Shown here in pieces: positions 16,116 to 23,819 of a stretch of DNA of 46,812 nt. Origin of the DNA: Chersky-840 sp035532735 (lineage in GTDB: Bacteria > Actinomycetota > Acidimicrobiia > Acidimicrobiales > UBA8190). The notes beneath the pieces are model-generated. The model was given only the letters and a program-made list of their open reading frames with translations. It was not told where the DNA came from and searched no databases. The translations under genes and the position numbers were made by a program. The stretch lies in contig DATKQM010000047.1 in assembly GCA_035532735.1 (NCBI GenBank), positions 1-46,812 on the forward strand, in the 5' to 3' direction. Each line of letters starts with the position of its first letter. Position 1 is the first letter of the stretch.

Positions 16116-17156
16116 ATGACCGACGCCATCGAGGCCCTCGACCTGAGAAAGACATTCGGCGGAGAGGTGCTCGCCCTCGACGGCGTGAGCTTCGCGGTCG
16201 AGGAAGGCACCATCTTCGGCCTGTTGGGGCCCAACGGCGCGGGGAAGACGACGGCGGTCCGCATCCTCACCACCATCCTCGCCCCCGACGCAGGCACCGG
16301 CCACGTCCTCGGGTACGACGTGGTCGCCCAAGCCGACCAAGTCCGGACGCTCATCGGCCTGGCCGGTCAGTATGCGGCGGTGGACGAGAACCTCACCGGC
16401 CGCGAGAACCTCACCATGGTCGGGCGCCTCAACCACATGGATCGCCCCGCCGTGGCCAAGCGGGCCGTCGAGCTGCTCGAGCAGTTCGGGCTCACCGACG
16501 CCGGTGACCGGCCCCTCAAGACATACTCCGGCGGCATGCGGCGGCGCCTCGACGTCGCCGCCGCCTTGGTGGCGCGGCCCAAGGTGTTGTTCCTCGACGA
16601 GCCCACCACCGGGCTCGACCCCCAGAGTCGGGTTGACCTGTGGGCGATGATCGAGCACCTCGTCGTGGAGGGCACGAGTGTCCTGCTCACCACGCAGTAC
16701 CTCGAGGAGGCCGACACCCTCGCCCATCAGATCGCCGTGGTCGACCACGGCCGCGTCATCGCCGAAGGCACCCCGACACAGCTGAAGTCGGACCTCGGCG
16801 CCACCGTGCTCGACGTCGGTCTCGCCGACGAGCACCTCGCCAACCGGGCCGCGGGCATCTTGGGGTCGGTGGGCACCAAGAGCCCGACCGTGTCAGGGAC
16901 CGTGGTCGAGCTCCCCGTGGACGACGGGCCCCGGGTGGCGATGGAGGTGTTGCGCCTGCTCGACCAGCATGCGCTCGTGCCCACCACGTTCCGAATCCGC
17001 GAGCCCAGCCTCGACGACGTGTTCCTGGCGATCACAGGAAAACGGGCCGAAGCCGACGAGGACGATGCGACGAAGAGCCCGACCGACGGGAAACGCCACA
17101 GCCGGCGTCGGGCGCCCGCCGGTGCCGGCACCACCAGCGAGGGAGGTCAACGATGA
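16116..17156 (+). CDS. DrrA-type ABC transporter ATP-binding protein (drug/lipid exporter)
   Basis: About 346 aa. The start ATG 16116 gives MTDAIEALDLRKTFGG; the longer frame from 16038 lacks similarity to the family start. Walker A is GPNGAGKT, the Q-loop GQYAAVDENLTGREN, the signature TYSGGMRRRLD, Walker B LFLDEPTTGLDP, and TTQYLEEAD supplies the D-loop/His region with Gln in the switch place, as in daunorubicin-type DrrA proteins. The C-terminal extension (about residues 225-320, ending EPSLDDVFLAITG) is the DUF4162-like segment of this family. The last 40 residues are Arg/Lys/Ala-rich and low complexity. It pairs with the ATGA-overlapping permease. Confidence 0.94.
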   Translation: MTDAIEALDLRKTFGGEVLALDGVSFAVEEGTIFGLLGPNGAGKTTAVRILTTILAPDAGTGHVLGYDVVAQADQVRTLIGLAGQYAAVDENLTGRENLTMVGRLNHMDRPAVAKRAVELLEQFGLTDAGDRPLKTYSGGMRRRLDVAAALVARPKVLFLDEPTTGLDPQSRVDLWAMIEHLVVEGTSVLLTTQYLEEADTLAHQIAVVDHGRVIAEGTPTQLKSDLGATVLDVGLADEHLANRAAGILGSVGTKSPTVSGTVVELPVDDGPRVAMEVLRLLDQHALVPTTFRIREPSLDDVFLAITGKRAEADEDDATKSPTDGKRHSRRRAPAGAGTTSEGGQR

Positions 17157-18013
17157 GCACGACGACCACTGCCATCACCCCGGGGGTCGGTCTCGCCCCG
17201 GCGCTCAGCCCGGGCATTCCCCACGGGGCGGCCCGTCTGCGCTGGGTCGTCGCAGACGCCCTGACGATCACCAAGCGCAACCTCATCGCCTACACGCGTA
17301 CCCCCGAGGCGCTGTTCTTCTCGACGCTCCAGCCCATCATGTTCGTGCTGCTGTTCCGCTACGTGTTCGGTGGCGCCATCCATGCCATCCCCGGTCTCAG
17401 CTACATCAACTTCTTGATGGCCGGGATCTTCGTCCAGAGCGTGGGCTTCGGTGGGATCGGCACCGCCGTCGGGCTGGCCGACGATCTCCAGAAGGGGCTC
17501 ATCGAGCGCTTCCGGGCGCTGCCCATGGCTCGCTCGGCCGTTCTCGCCGGCCGGACCACCGCCGATCTCGTCCGCAACGTCTTGGTGCTCCTGCTCATGA
17601 CCGGGGTGGGCGCGTTGGTGGGGTTCAGTTTCCCCAACGGCGCCCTCGGGTTCATCGCCGCGTGCGCGTTGGTGCTGCTCTTCGCCTACGCGTTGCTGTG
17701 GGGCTTCGCCGTCATCGGGCTCACGGCGTCGAACAGCGAGACCGCGCAGGTCATGGCGTTCCCGATTCTCTTCCCCCTCATCTTCGCGTCGCCGGCGTTC
17801 GTGCCCATCTCGCAGATGCCGGGCTGGCTCCAGGGCTTCGCCAGCAATCAACCCATCGGGGTGGTGATCACGGCCCAGCGCGCCCTCATGCTCGGAGGCA
17901 AATACGTGCCCGGGAGCGCGGCGGGTCATGTCCTGGTGGCGCTGGCGTGGTCCGTCGGGCTGCTCGTGGTGTTCGCCCCTCTGGCCGTGTGGCGCTATCG
18001 CCGCAGCACCTGA
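17153..18013 (+). CDS. DrrB-type ABC-2 transporter permease
   Basis: A 286-aa membrane protein. The ATG at 17153 overlaps the ATPase stop (ATGA) and has GGGAGGT five bases upstream. After a 40-residue cytoplasmic N-terminus the protein has six hydrophobic segments. Landmarks are TKRNLIAYTRTPEALFFSTL, QPIMFVLLFRYVFGGA, the FLMAGIFVQ helix, LIERFRALPMARSAVLAGRT and the amphipathic FVPISQMPGWLQGFASNQPI, which mark ABC-2/DrrB permeases. The two genes form a complete two-component exporter; the substrate (antibiotic, glycolipid or lipid) is not defined by context. Confidence 0.94.
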   Translation: MSTTTTAITPGVGLAPALSPGIPHGAARLRWVVADALTITKRNLIAYTRTPEALFFSTLQPIMFVLLFRYVFGGAIHAIPGLSYINFLMAGIFVQSVGFGGIGTAVGLADDLQKGLIERFRALPMARSAVLAGRTTADLVRNVLVLLLMTGVGALVGFSFPNGALGFIAACALVLLFAYALLWGFAVIGLTASNSETAQVMAFPILFPLIFASPAFVPISQMPGWLQGFASNQPIGVVITAQRALMLGGKYVPGSAAGHVLVALAWSVGLLVVFAPLAVWRYRRST

Positions 18014-18052
18014 GCTGAGCGACACACCCAGGGGATCAGCCTTCGCGCCCGC

Positions 18053-19150
18053 TCAACCCGGTGCGGAGGTCAGCACCGGCGGCCCCGTCGACGGGGTCGT
18101 GCCGTTGCCCACGCCTAGCGAGGCGTAGCTCACCGCTCCGTGGGGAGCGCTGACGGTGAGGTGCTCCCCCCATCGACTGAAGGTCATGACCAGGGTGCTG
18201 GCGAACTTGTCGATCTTGCCCTTCTCGGTGTACTCCACGGGCAGATGGGGCCGCGACTTCGTGACGTAGAGATTCGCCGTGCCCTTGGCCCGTTGCAATT
18301 GTCCGTCCACGACCTCGTTCTTCATCGGGCCCGTGATGCCGAGCACGCGGTACCCGGCTCTCATCGAGGTTCCTGTCTCCTGGCGAGGCGAGAAGGAGAT
18401 GTTGGCCTTCAGGGCGGAGCGGGTCGTCACCGCCACGTACACGGATTGGTAGGGCGCATCACCGGGGGAGAGCGAGATCCATTGCCCGGCGTGGCTCGAG
18501 GCGATGGCGACAGGAAGGCCGAGCTGCTCCACCATCTGCCTCTCGTTGCCTTCGAAGTAGCAGCCTGCCCCCACCACGATCACCGTGAAGGTGTCGGTGC
18601 CGATCGTGATGACCTGCTTGCCCGAGAAGACTCCGGCGTCGCCGACGGTCGTCTGGGTCTGACCCTGGGATGTGAATCGCGACACGTAATGGAACGAGCC
18701 GCCGTCGATCGTCGACTTCAACGCGACGCGCGCCAGGCTTTGCGCTATGGGCGACGCCGTCGTCGAGGGTGAGCCGGACGTGACGATCAGCGTCACACCT
18801 GCGGCCACCAGGACGACGACGGCCAGGCCCACCGCCACGGCGATCCGTCTGGTCCGTCGTTGGCGTCGCTGTTCGTCGCTGAGCGATGGCGTCGGCGGTC
18901 CGAGCTCCACCCCGGGCTGTCCCGGAAAGGGCTCGCCGGGGTGCGAAGGGGGCCCCCACGACGGCGGTGGAGCGCCCGGGGGAGGCGCGTAGCCGGGGAT
19001 CGGTGGGTACCCCGGGCCGGGGGGGTAGGGCGCCGGCGCCGGGGCGTAGGGGGGAGGGGGCGGGAGAATGACCTGGTCGAGGGGCTGCGACGGGGCCCCT
19101 ACCGGGGTCGGCGCATCGTCTTGGGGATCCCCGTTGGTGTCTTGCGGCAC
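18053..19150 (-). CDS. Membrane-anchored extracytoplasmic protein with Pro-rich cytoplasmic head
   Basis: 365 aa. Residues about 25-90 are extremely Pro/Gly/Tyr/Ala-rich. They are followed by a basic patch RRQRRTRR, one TM helix (IAVAVGLAVVVLVAAGVTLIV) and an extracytoplasmic domain of about 235 residues. That domain has beta-rich segments (DGGSFHYVSRFTSQGQTQTT, GKQVITIGTDTFTVIVVGAG, YQSVYVAVTT) recalling lipid-binding LprG/LppX-like folds, although I cannot confirm that. Similar proline-rich headed single-TM proteins are common in Actinobacteria. GTG 19150 has TAGTCT exactly six bases upstream (leaderless pattern). It is convergent with the ABC permease gene. Confidence 0.7.
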   Translation of the reverse strand: MPQDTNGDPQDDAPTPVGAPSQPLDQVILPPPPPYAPAPAPYPPGPGYPPIPGYAPPPGAPPPSWGPPSHPGEPFPGQPGVELGPPTPSLSDEQRRQRRTRRIAVAVGLAVVVLVAAGVTLIVTSGSPSTTASPIAQSLARVALKSTIDGGSFHYVSRFTSQGQTQTTVGDAGVFSGKQVITIGTDTFTVIVVGAGCYFEGNERQMVEQLGLPVAIASSHAGQWISLSPGDAPYQSVYVAVTTRSALKANISFSPRQETGTSMRAGYRVLGITGPMKNEVVDGQLQRAKGTANLYVTKSRPHLPVEYTEKGKIDKFASTLVMTFSRWGEHLTVSAPHGAVSYASLGVGNGTTPSTGPPVLTSAPG

Positions 19151-19156
19151 CAGGGC

Positions 19157-19162
19157 AGACTA
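19157..19162 (-). promoter_or_regulatory. Putative leaderless -10 (TAGTCT-N6-GTG)
   Basis: TAGTCT on the minus strand ends six bases before the GTG at 19150 that begins the Pro-rich membrane protein. No Shine-Dalgarno lies in between, so the mRNA would start at the initiation codon. Confidence 0.5.
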
Positions 19163-19199
19163 CGCCCCGGCTGCCCCGTCTCCCAGGCAGGGTCCGGTG

Positions 19200-20168
19200 T
19201 CAACCAGCCGGCGGCGGGGCCGTCGGAGCACGGGCGACGACGAGGCGCGACGAGGCTTGGACCCGCAGGACCCCGTCGTGCTCGAAGGGTCGGAGGAGCT
19301 CGGTCACCCGGGACAGGAACTGGATCCGCGCCTGTTGGCTGCAGTCTCGCCACGCCCGAGACAGTGGCGGGAGCGACGGGTAGACGCGCACCCACTGGGC
19401 GACGCCGGGGAGAGCGGCGAGCATCCGGACGGTCCGACACGACACGTCGGTGAACCCCGCCCCGTGCACGAGGGCGCGGAGATCGTCGACCCGGTGGTAC
19501 GCGAACGCGTCCAAGAGCACTTCGACGACACCGGACTGGTCGAGACCGGATTTGATGATGGCGTCGAGCTCGACGGCGAAGGTTGGGTTCTCCTCGATCG
19601 GGCCCCACGTCATGATGCCCAGACGTCCCCTCGGAGCGAGGACGCGCCGCATCTCGGCGAGGACCGACTCGGGGTCGTTGAAGCGGTGCAGCCCGTGTTG
19701 ACAGACCACGACATCGAAGGTCTGGTCTTCGAAAGGGAGTCGCGCCCCCTCCCAGTGGCGCCATTCGACGATGCTCGTCACGTCGATGCGTCGAGCCGCT
19801 TCGATCGCGGCGCGCGAGGGGTCGATGCCGACGACCTTGCCGACCGGGCCGACCACGTGGGCGGCCATCCGGGCGAAGATGCCGGTGTTACAGGCCACGT
19901 CGAGCACCCGGGTACCGCGAATGACGACGAGCGAGTCGAGGGATCGCTCCGCGAAGCGTCGACCGAAGACGGGGTCGAAGTGTTGCGCGTAGATCGACGT
20001 CGAGACATCGTCGTCGAAGGAGCCCGGGCGCAACGCAGGACGCGTGGCCGGCACACCGGGCGTTGACGACGAATGTCGGGGCTCAGGTGGGCGTGGCGAT
20101 GACGAGGATTGGTCGATGGTCACGTCCCCGTCGGGCCCGCCGGTGTCCACATCGCGGCCGGTCACCAC
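19200..20168 (-). CDS. Class I SAM-dependent methyltransferase
   Basis: A 322-aa protein with an N-terminal disordered leader of about 50 residues, then a Rossmann methyltransferase core. Motif I is RVLDVACNTGIFARMAA, with motif II GIDPS, followed by RLPFEDQTFDVVVCQHGLH with the motif IV Cys-Gln-His, and VLAPRGRLGIMTW as the post-motif. This layout matches the UbiE/Methyltransf_11 type. The family's substrates range from small molecules to quinones. GTG 20168 is preceded by TAGCGT eight bases upstream. The long unstructured head may not all be translated; a GTG at 20123 is an alternative start. Confidence 0.9.
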   Translation of the reverse strand: MVTGRDVDTGGPDGDVTIDQSSSSPRPPEPRHSSSTPGVPATRPALRPGSFDDDVSTSIYAQHFDPVFGRRFAERSLDSLVVIRGTRVLDVACNTGIFARMAAHVVGPVGKVVGIDPSRAAIEAARRIDVTSIVEWRHWEGARLPFEDQTFDVVVCQHGLHRFNDPESVLAEMRRVLAPRGRLGIMTWGPIEENPTFAVELDAIIKSGLDQSGVVEVLLDAFAYHRVDDLRALVHGAGFTDVSCRTVRMLAALPGVAQWVRVYPSLPPLSRAWRDCSQQARIQFLSRVTELLRPFEHDGVLRVQASSRLVVARAPTAPPPAG

Positions 20169-20227
20169 AAAACACGACGCTACCGGGCAATTCGCGACGA
20201 CTGGTGGACCGCTGCGGCACTATTGGC

Positions 20228-21304
20228 CTACGGCGTGCCTCTGATCTTTGTGGTCGCGAGCGCAGCACGGAGATGGTCGGTGAGCGCGTCGAGCCGAGCG
20301 TGCGCGTTGGCACCACTCGTCGAAGGCATGACGTAGACGGGTCGATCGCCGATCCGCTCTGACTGGAGGCCGGCAGTGGCGTGTCGATCCACCGCCGCCC
20401 GCCAACCCGTCAGCCCCACGAAGCACACCGCGGCCGGCTCGAGCCACCGCACGAGTCGATCGACTCGTGCCATCCCGGCGCGGTATTCCTCGGCTGTGAG
20501 CCCGGTGGCGTTGGCGGTGGCCCGCTTCACGAGGTCGGTCATGCCCACTCCGTGGACGCGCAGCGCGTGAGAGGGGTCGCGGTCGCGTGTCACGAGACCG
20601 GCCCGGCACGCGGCAGGCCAGAAACGGTTGCCGGGTCGGGCATACCCGACCCCGACATCGGCGGAGTAGATGCTGGGATTGAGCCCGACGACGAGGAGCC
20701 GCATCCCGGGCCCCACCGTGTCGGCCAGGGTACGCGCCCGCACCGCCCCGGCACGGGCGTCGTCACCCTCGACATCGATGTCTCCGACGTCGAAACCGGC
20801 ACCCACCAGCACGTCGCGCAGCCGTCCGGGTGTCCACGACGCGAAGAACCGGCTCCCGAGACGATCCGCGGCCAGCTCGGCGCCCTCGTAGTCACCGGCC
20901 AGGACCTGGATATCGACAGGCGCACCGACCACGAGGGTGCGGTGCAGATCGGCCAGTGCGGCGGGAAGCCGGACACTGGGCACGTGCAGGTAGCTCATGT
21001 GCGCCCACCCCCCACCCACGGTGTTGGGCCCGAAGGGAAGAGCCTCGAGGTCCGCCTGCACGAGCAATGCATCGGGAGCCGCACTCGCACAGCTGTCGAG
21101 CATCGACCGGGCGGCATCGAGCCCGATCACCGGAGTCCCGAGATCCGACGTGTAGCGACCCGCACCACATCCCAGGTCGATCCGTAACGCGCCCTTCGGG
21201 ATGAGCCGAGAAAACACCCGGGCATGAGAACGCTGGACGGGGGGGTGATGCGCCACCCACTCGCCGCCCCGCTTCTCGTAGATGTCGACCGTGGCCCGAT
21301 CCAT
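20228..21304 (-). CDS. Fusion: class I methyltransferase plus mismatch-specific (MUG/TDG-like) uracil-DNA glycosylase
   Basis: 358 aa in one frame. Residues 1-180 carry a SAM-binding fold: LRIDLGCGAGRYTSDL, VIGLDAARSML, QADLEALPF. Residues about 198-355 carry the MUG/TDG set: LLVVGLNPSIYSADVGVG with the catalytic Asn of GLNP, YARPGNRFWPA, GVGMTDLVKRATANATGLT, VCFVGLTGW and the loop MPSTSGANAH corresponding to the (N)PSGL/MPSSS region. So both catalytic folds look intact. It follows the CrtC-like gene with only three bases between stop and start, so the two are co-transcribed. Function of the fusion (repair coupled with methylation, or two independent enzymes) is inference. Confidence 0.85.
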   Translation of the reverse strand: MDRATVDIYEKRGGEWVAHHPPVQRSHARVFSRLIPKGALRIDLGCGAGRYTSDLGTPVIGLDAARSMLDSCASAAPDALLVQADLEALPFGPNTVGGGWAHMSYLHVPSVRLPAALADLHRTLVVGAPVDIQVLAGDYEGAELAADRLGSRFFASWTPGRLRDVLVGAGFDVGDIDVEGDDARAGAVRARTLADTVGPGMRLLVVGLNPSIYSADVGVGYARPGNRFWPAACRAGLVTRDRDPSHALRVHGVGMTDLVKRATANATGLTAEEYRAGMARVDRLVRWLEPAAVCFVGLTGWRAAVDRHATAGLQSERIGDRPVYVMPSTSGANAHARLDALTDHLRAALATTKIRGTP

Positions 21305-21307
21305 GGC

Positions 21308-22276
21308 CTATTCGGCCAGGCCCACCGGCGACCCGTCGACGATCTGGTCCAGGTACTCCGACAGCCCGAAGCCGACCCGCCCGTCATCGAGGGTCCACTG
21401 CGTGAGGCCTTCGGATATCCGCGTGACGAGCCCGGCTCCCTCGGGATCGGTCCGGCGGTTGCGCAGCGGGATGAGTCTGAGCACTGATCCCCGCACCACC
21501 CACCTCCGGGCGTCTGTGACGAGCTCGGCCTCGATACCTCGGTGGTAGTTGGCGTCACCGTCCCATGTGGAGCGGATGCGAAAGTCCCGACACAAGTGCA
21601 TGGTGTCGCCGTCCCAGACGAAGCCGCCCCGAGTTCCAGGTCCTCTCCGCCGGGCGATGCGCGAGCCCATGAACCCGAAGTCCTTCCCGACGTTGCCCGT
21701 GAGCCATCGGTAGTACCACGGGGCCTGCCAGTAGCGCGGGCCCCAGCTGTGGTCGCGCAATCCGAAGCCGTGCAGTGCAAAGCGGTCCACGCCGACTTGC
21801 ACGGTGCCGGTCGCTTCTCCGAGCTGCTCGTAGTGACCCCGGGCGAATTCCTCGCCCGGCCGTTCCACGGGCTGATCGGGCTCACCCCCGAACATGGCGG
21901 AGCATCCCTTGTAGACGAGTTGGACCGCGCAGGGGCTGTGGGGGTTCGACCTGAAGGCCTGGCGGGGATCGGCCATCTGTAAGGGGTCGACGAGCACGAC
22001 GGCGGTGCCCTCGTAGGAGATCCGAAGCTCGACGAACGGCTCCACCACCTCGAATCGCATCCCGGCGGCGTCGAAGGCGTCGTTGCTCGTGACCGTTGGC
22101 CGCCGGAACATGAAGGCCACACGGCCGTCGGGGAGGTAGAGGCACATGGTCATCTCGCCGCTGCCCTCGTTCGCCCTGTTGCCCAGCCGGAAGAACCCAC
22201 CCAGGTTGGTGTCGGGGTCATAGGCGTTGAAGTACATGGACTCGTTGAAGTTGGGCTCCGGGCCCAACTCGTGCAT
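21308..22276 (-). CDS. CrtC/AttH-like (DUF7064/7065-type) lipocalin-fold protein
   Basis: About 322 aa from ATG 22276. The protein opens MHELGPEPNFNESMYFNAYD and later has FGLRDHSWGPRYWQAPWYYR, a motif of hydroxyneurosporene synthase/AttH-like lipocalin-fold proteins (DUF7064 area), with a C-terminal beta-rich region (FVWDGDTMHLCRDFRIRS). Such proteins hydrate or bind hydrophobic substrates, and in Actinobacteria sit near lipid catabolism genes. Eleven codons upstream of ATG, still in frame, lies an ATC preceded by TATGGT and six bases, a possible non-canonical start at 22309. The open frame extends much farther left only as a shadow of the opposite-strand phosphotransferase. Divergent from that gene, co-transcribed with the fusion. 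Confidence 0.75.
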   Translation of the reverse strand: MHELGPEPNFNESMYFNAYDPDTNLGGFFRLGNRANEGSGEMTMCLYLPDGRVAFMFRRPTVTSNDAFDAAGMRFEVVEPFVELRISYEGTAVVLVDPLQMADPRQAFRSNPHSPCAVQLVYKGCSAMFGGEPDQPVERPGEEFARGHYEQLGEATGTVQVGVDRFALHGFGLRDHSWGPRYWQAPWYYRWLTGNVGKDFGFMGSRIARRRGPGTRGGFVWDGDTMHLCRDFRIRSTWDGDANYHRGIEAELVTDARRWVVRGSVLRLIPLRNRRTDPEGAGLVTRISEGLTQWTLDDGRVGFGLSEYLDQIVDGSPVGLAE

Positions 22277-22309
22277 GTACTCGTCTTCGGGATCGAGGCG
22301 GACGCCGAT

Positions 22310-22321
22310 GGGCCCACCATA
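22310..22321 (-). promoter_or_regulatory. Putative -10 (TATGGT) with six bases to an ATC codon
   Basis: Reading the minus strand, TATGGT is followed by GGGCCC and then ATC GGC GTC CGC, in frame with the CrtC-like gene. This is the spacing seen for ATG/GTG starts elsewhere in the window. Either ATC initiates or there is a 33-base leader to the ATG at 22276. Confidence 0.4.
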
Positions 22322-22345
22322 GCGGCGCCGTGTCGGAGCGGTCGT

Positions 22346-22351
22346 TAGTGT
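22346..22351 (+). promoter_or_regulatory. Putative leaderless -10 (TAGTGT-N6-GTG)
   Basis: TAGTGT ends six bases before the phosphotransferase GTG at 22358. It sits about 25 bp from the opposing -10 of the CrtC-like gene, so both divergent promoters share one compact region. Confidence 0.5.
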
Positions 22352-22357
22352 CCGCTC

Positions 22358-23332
22358 GTGGACGCAGCCGATCTCGTCGGGCCCTTGGCCACCATCGTGG
22401 GTGGCGCGCTCGGGAAGCCGGTGCTCGTCGAGGGCGTGACCCGGCTGCCGGGGGGTGCGTCTCGAGAGACGTGGAGCTTCTCGGTCCGCGACCCCGGTGA
22501 CCGAGGTGACGCGGTGACGAGGCTCGTGTTGCGCCGCGATCCGCCCGGGGCGCCGGTGTCGGGACTCCGGCTCGAAGCCGCACTCCTGCAGGCGGCGGCG
22601 CGCGCCGAGGTGCCCGTGCCCAGAGTGGTGGCGTCGGGTGACGAGTCCGCCGGTCTCGGCGCCACGTTCATGATCATGGCGTTCGTCGAAGGCGAGACCA
22701 TTCCCCGCCGCATCCTCCGTGACGAGCACCTGGCGCAGGTCCGTCCCGTCCTGGCCGAGCAGTGCGGCCGGGCCCTCGCCGCGATCCATCGGATCCCTCC
22801 GGTGGAGATCCCCGGCTTGGCCGGCGGTGACCCCGTGGAGCAGTTGCGGGGCCTCCTCGACCGGTTGGGGCAACCGCATCCTGCTTTCGAGCTGGGACTG
22901 CGGTGGTTGGCCGAGACCCGTCCACCGCGTTCGGCGGACACGGTGGTGCACGGGGACTTCCGCAACGGCAACCTCATCGTCGGCGCCGAGGGCATTCGGG
23001 CCGTGCTCGATTGGGAGCTCGCGCATCGGGGAGACCCCCTCGAGGACCTCGGCTGGTTGTGCGTGAAGGCATGGCGATTCGGCTCGTCACTGCCCGTGGG
23101 TGGATTCGGCACCGTCGAACAGCTGGTGAGCGCCTACCAAGGAGCCGGAGGCAGGACCGTCGACACCGACGTCCTGCATTGGTGGCAGACACTGGGCACC
23201 TTGCGATGGGGGATCATCTGCATCGTGCAAGCCCTGACCCATACCACCGGAGCCGTGCGGTCGGTCGAGCTCGCCGCCATCGGCCGACGCGTGTCCGAGG
23301 TCGAGTGGGATCTTCTGGAGCTTCTCCCGTGA
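22358..23332 (+). CDS. Phosphotransferase (APH/choline-kinase-like) family protein
   Basis: A 324-aa aminoglycoside-phosphotransferase-fold kinase. LPGGASRETWSF is the glycine-rich nucleotide loop, followed by RLVLRRDPPG with the Lys/Arg region, GATFMIMAFVEGETI hinge, TVVHGDFRNGNLIV with the catalytic Asp, and AVLDWELAHRGDPLEDLGW with the metal Asp. Proteins of this subgroup are commonly found with acyl-CoA dehydrogenases and DUF6285, and are thought to act in lipid or acyl-CoA metabolism instead of drug resistance. The next gene starts at GTGA overlapping this stop. The frame on the opposite strand is not a gene. Confidence 0.9.
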   Translation: MDAADLVGPLATIVGGALGKPVLVEGVTRLPGGASRETWSFSVRDPGDRGDAVTRLVLRRDPPGAPVSGLRLEAALLQAAARAEVPVPRVVASGDESAGLGATFMIMAFVEGETIPRRILRDEHLAQVRPVLAEQCGRALAAIHRIPPVEIPGLAGGDPVEQLRGLLDRLGQPHPAFELGLRWLAETRPPRSADTVVHGDFRNGNLIVGAEGIRAVLDWELAHRGDPLEDLGWLCVKAWRFGSSLPVGGFGTVEQLVSAYQGAGGRTVDTDVLHWWQTLGTLRWGIICIVQALTHTTGAVRSVELAAIGRRVSEVEWDLLELLP

Positions 23333-23781
23333 GCGGCGGTGGAGGGCTGCCCGAGCCACCCTCGGGCCTCGACGCCAACCCGGGGACCGAAGTCGGGGCC
23401 GCGCTGGGTCGGTGGGCCCCTCACGACATCCCCTCCCCGGTCGAATTGCTCGACGCCGTGCGCGAGTTTCTCGAATCCGACATCCTCCCGGTCACCGAGG
23501 GACGAGTGCGCTTCCACACCAGGGTGGCGGCCAATGTGGTGGCGATGGTGGCGAGGGAGCTCGAGCTGGGGCCCGATCAAGCGGTGGCGCACGGGGCTCG
23601 GCTCGAAGGGCTCGGGGTCCACAACGACGCCGAGCTCGCCGCCGCCATCCGTTGCGGCGCGCTGGACGCCCGCGCCGACGAGGTGCGAGCCGTCGTCCGG
23701 GCCGCAGTGGCGGACAAGTTGGCGGTGGCGAACCCTGCCTACCTCCGGGACACGAGCAAGGGTGACGCGTCGCGGCCCTGA
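23329..23781 (+). CDS. DUF6285 domain-containing protein
   Basis: A 150-aa protein starting with GTG that overlaps the phosphotransferase stop. The conserved pattern is SPVELLDAVREFLESDILPV, RVRFHTRVAANVVAMVAREL, AAAIRCGALDAR and AVADKLAVANPAYL, which matches what I recall of DUF6285 (all-helical, about 110 residues). The N-terminal 35 residues are a variable linker. DUF6285 genes typically follow APH-like phosphotransferases, as here, suggesting a stable two-protein unit. The biochemical role is unknown. Confidence 0.88.
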   Translation: MSGGGGLPEPPSGLDANPGTEVGAALGRWAPHDIPSPVELLDAVREFLESDILPVTEGRVRFHTRVAANVVAMVARELELGPDQAVAHGARLEGLGVHNDAELAAAIRCGALDARADEVRAVVRAAVADKLAVANPAYLRDTSKGDASRP

Positions 23782-23807
23782 ACGGGGCCCACCTCGGGAG
23801 ATGCCGA

Positions 23808-23813
23808 TATCGT
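23808..23813 (+). promoter_or_regulatory. Putative leaderless -10 (TATCGT-N6-ATG)
   Basis: TATCGT ends six bases before the ATG of the LLM oxidoreductase at 23820, inside the 38-bp gap after DUF6285. The oxidoreductase may thus be transcribed separately as well as by read-through. Confidence 0.5.
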
Positions 23814-23819
23814 CGCGGC

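Noticed and set aside
22277..23026. Extension of the CrtC-like gene leftwards through an open frame to 23026
   Set aside because: It overlaps the whole N-terminal half of the phosphotransferase on the other strand, whose kinase motifs are clear. The extension has no recognisable motif.
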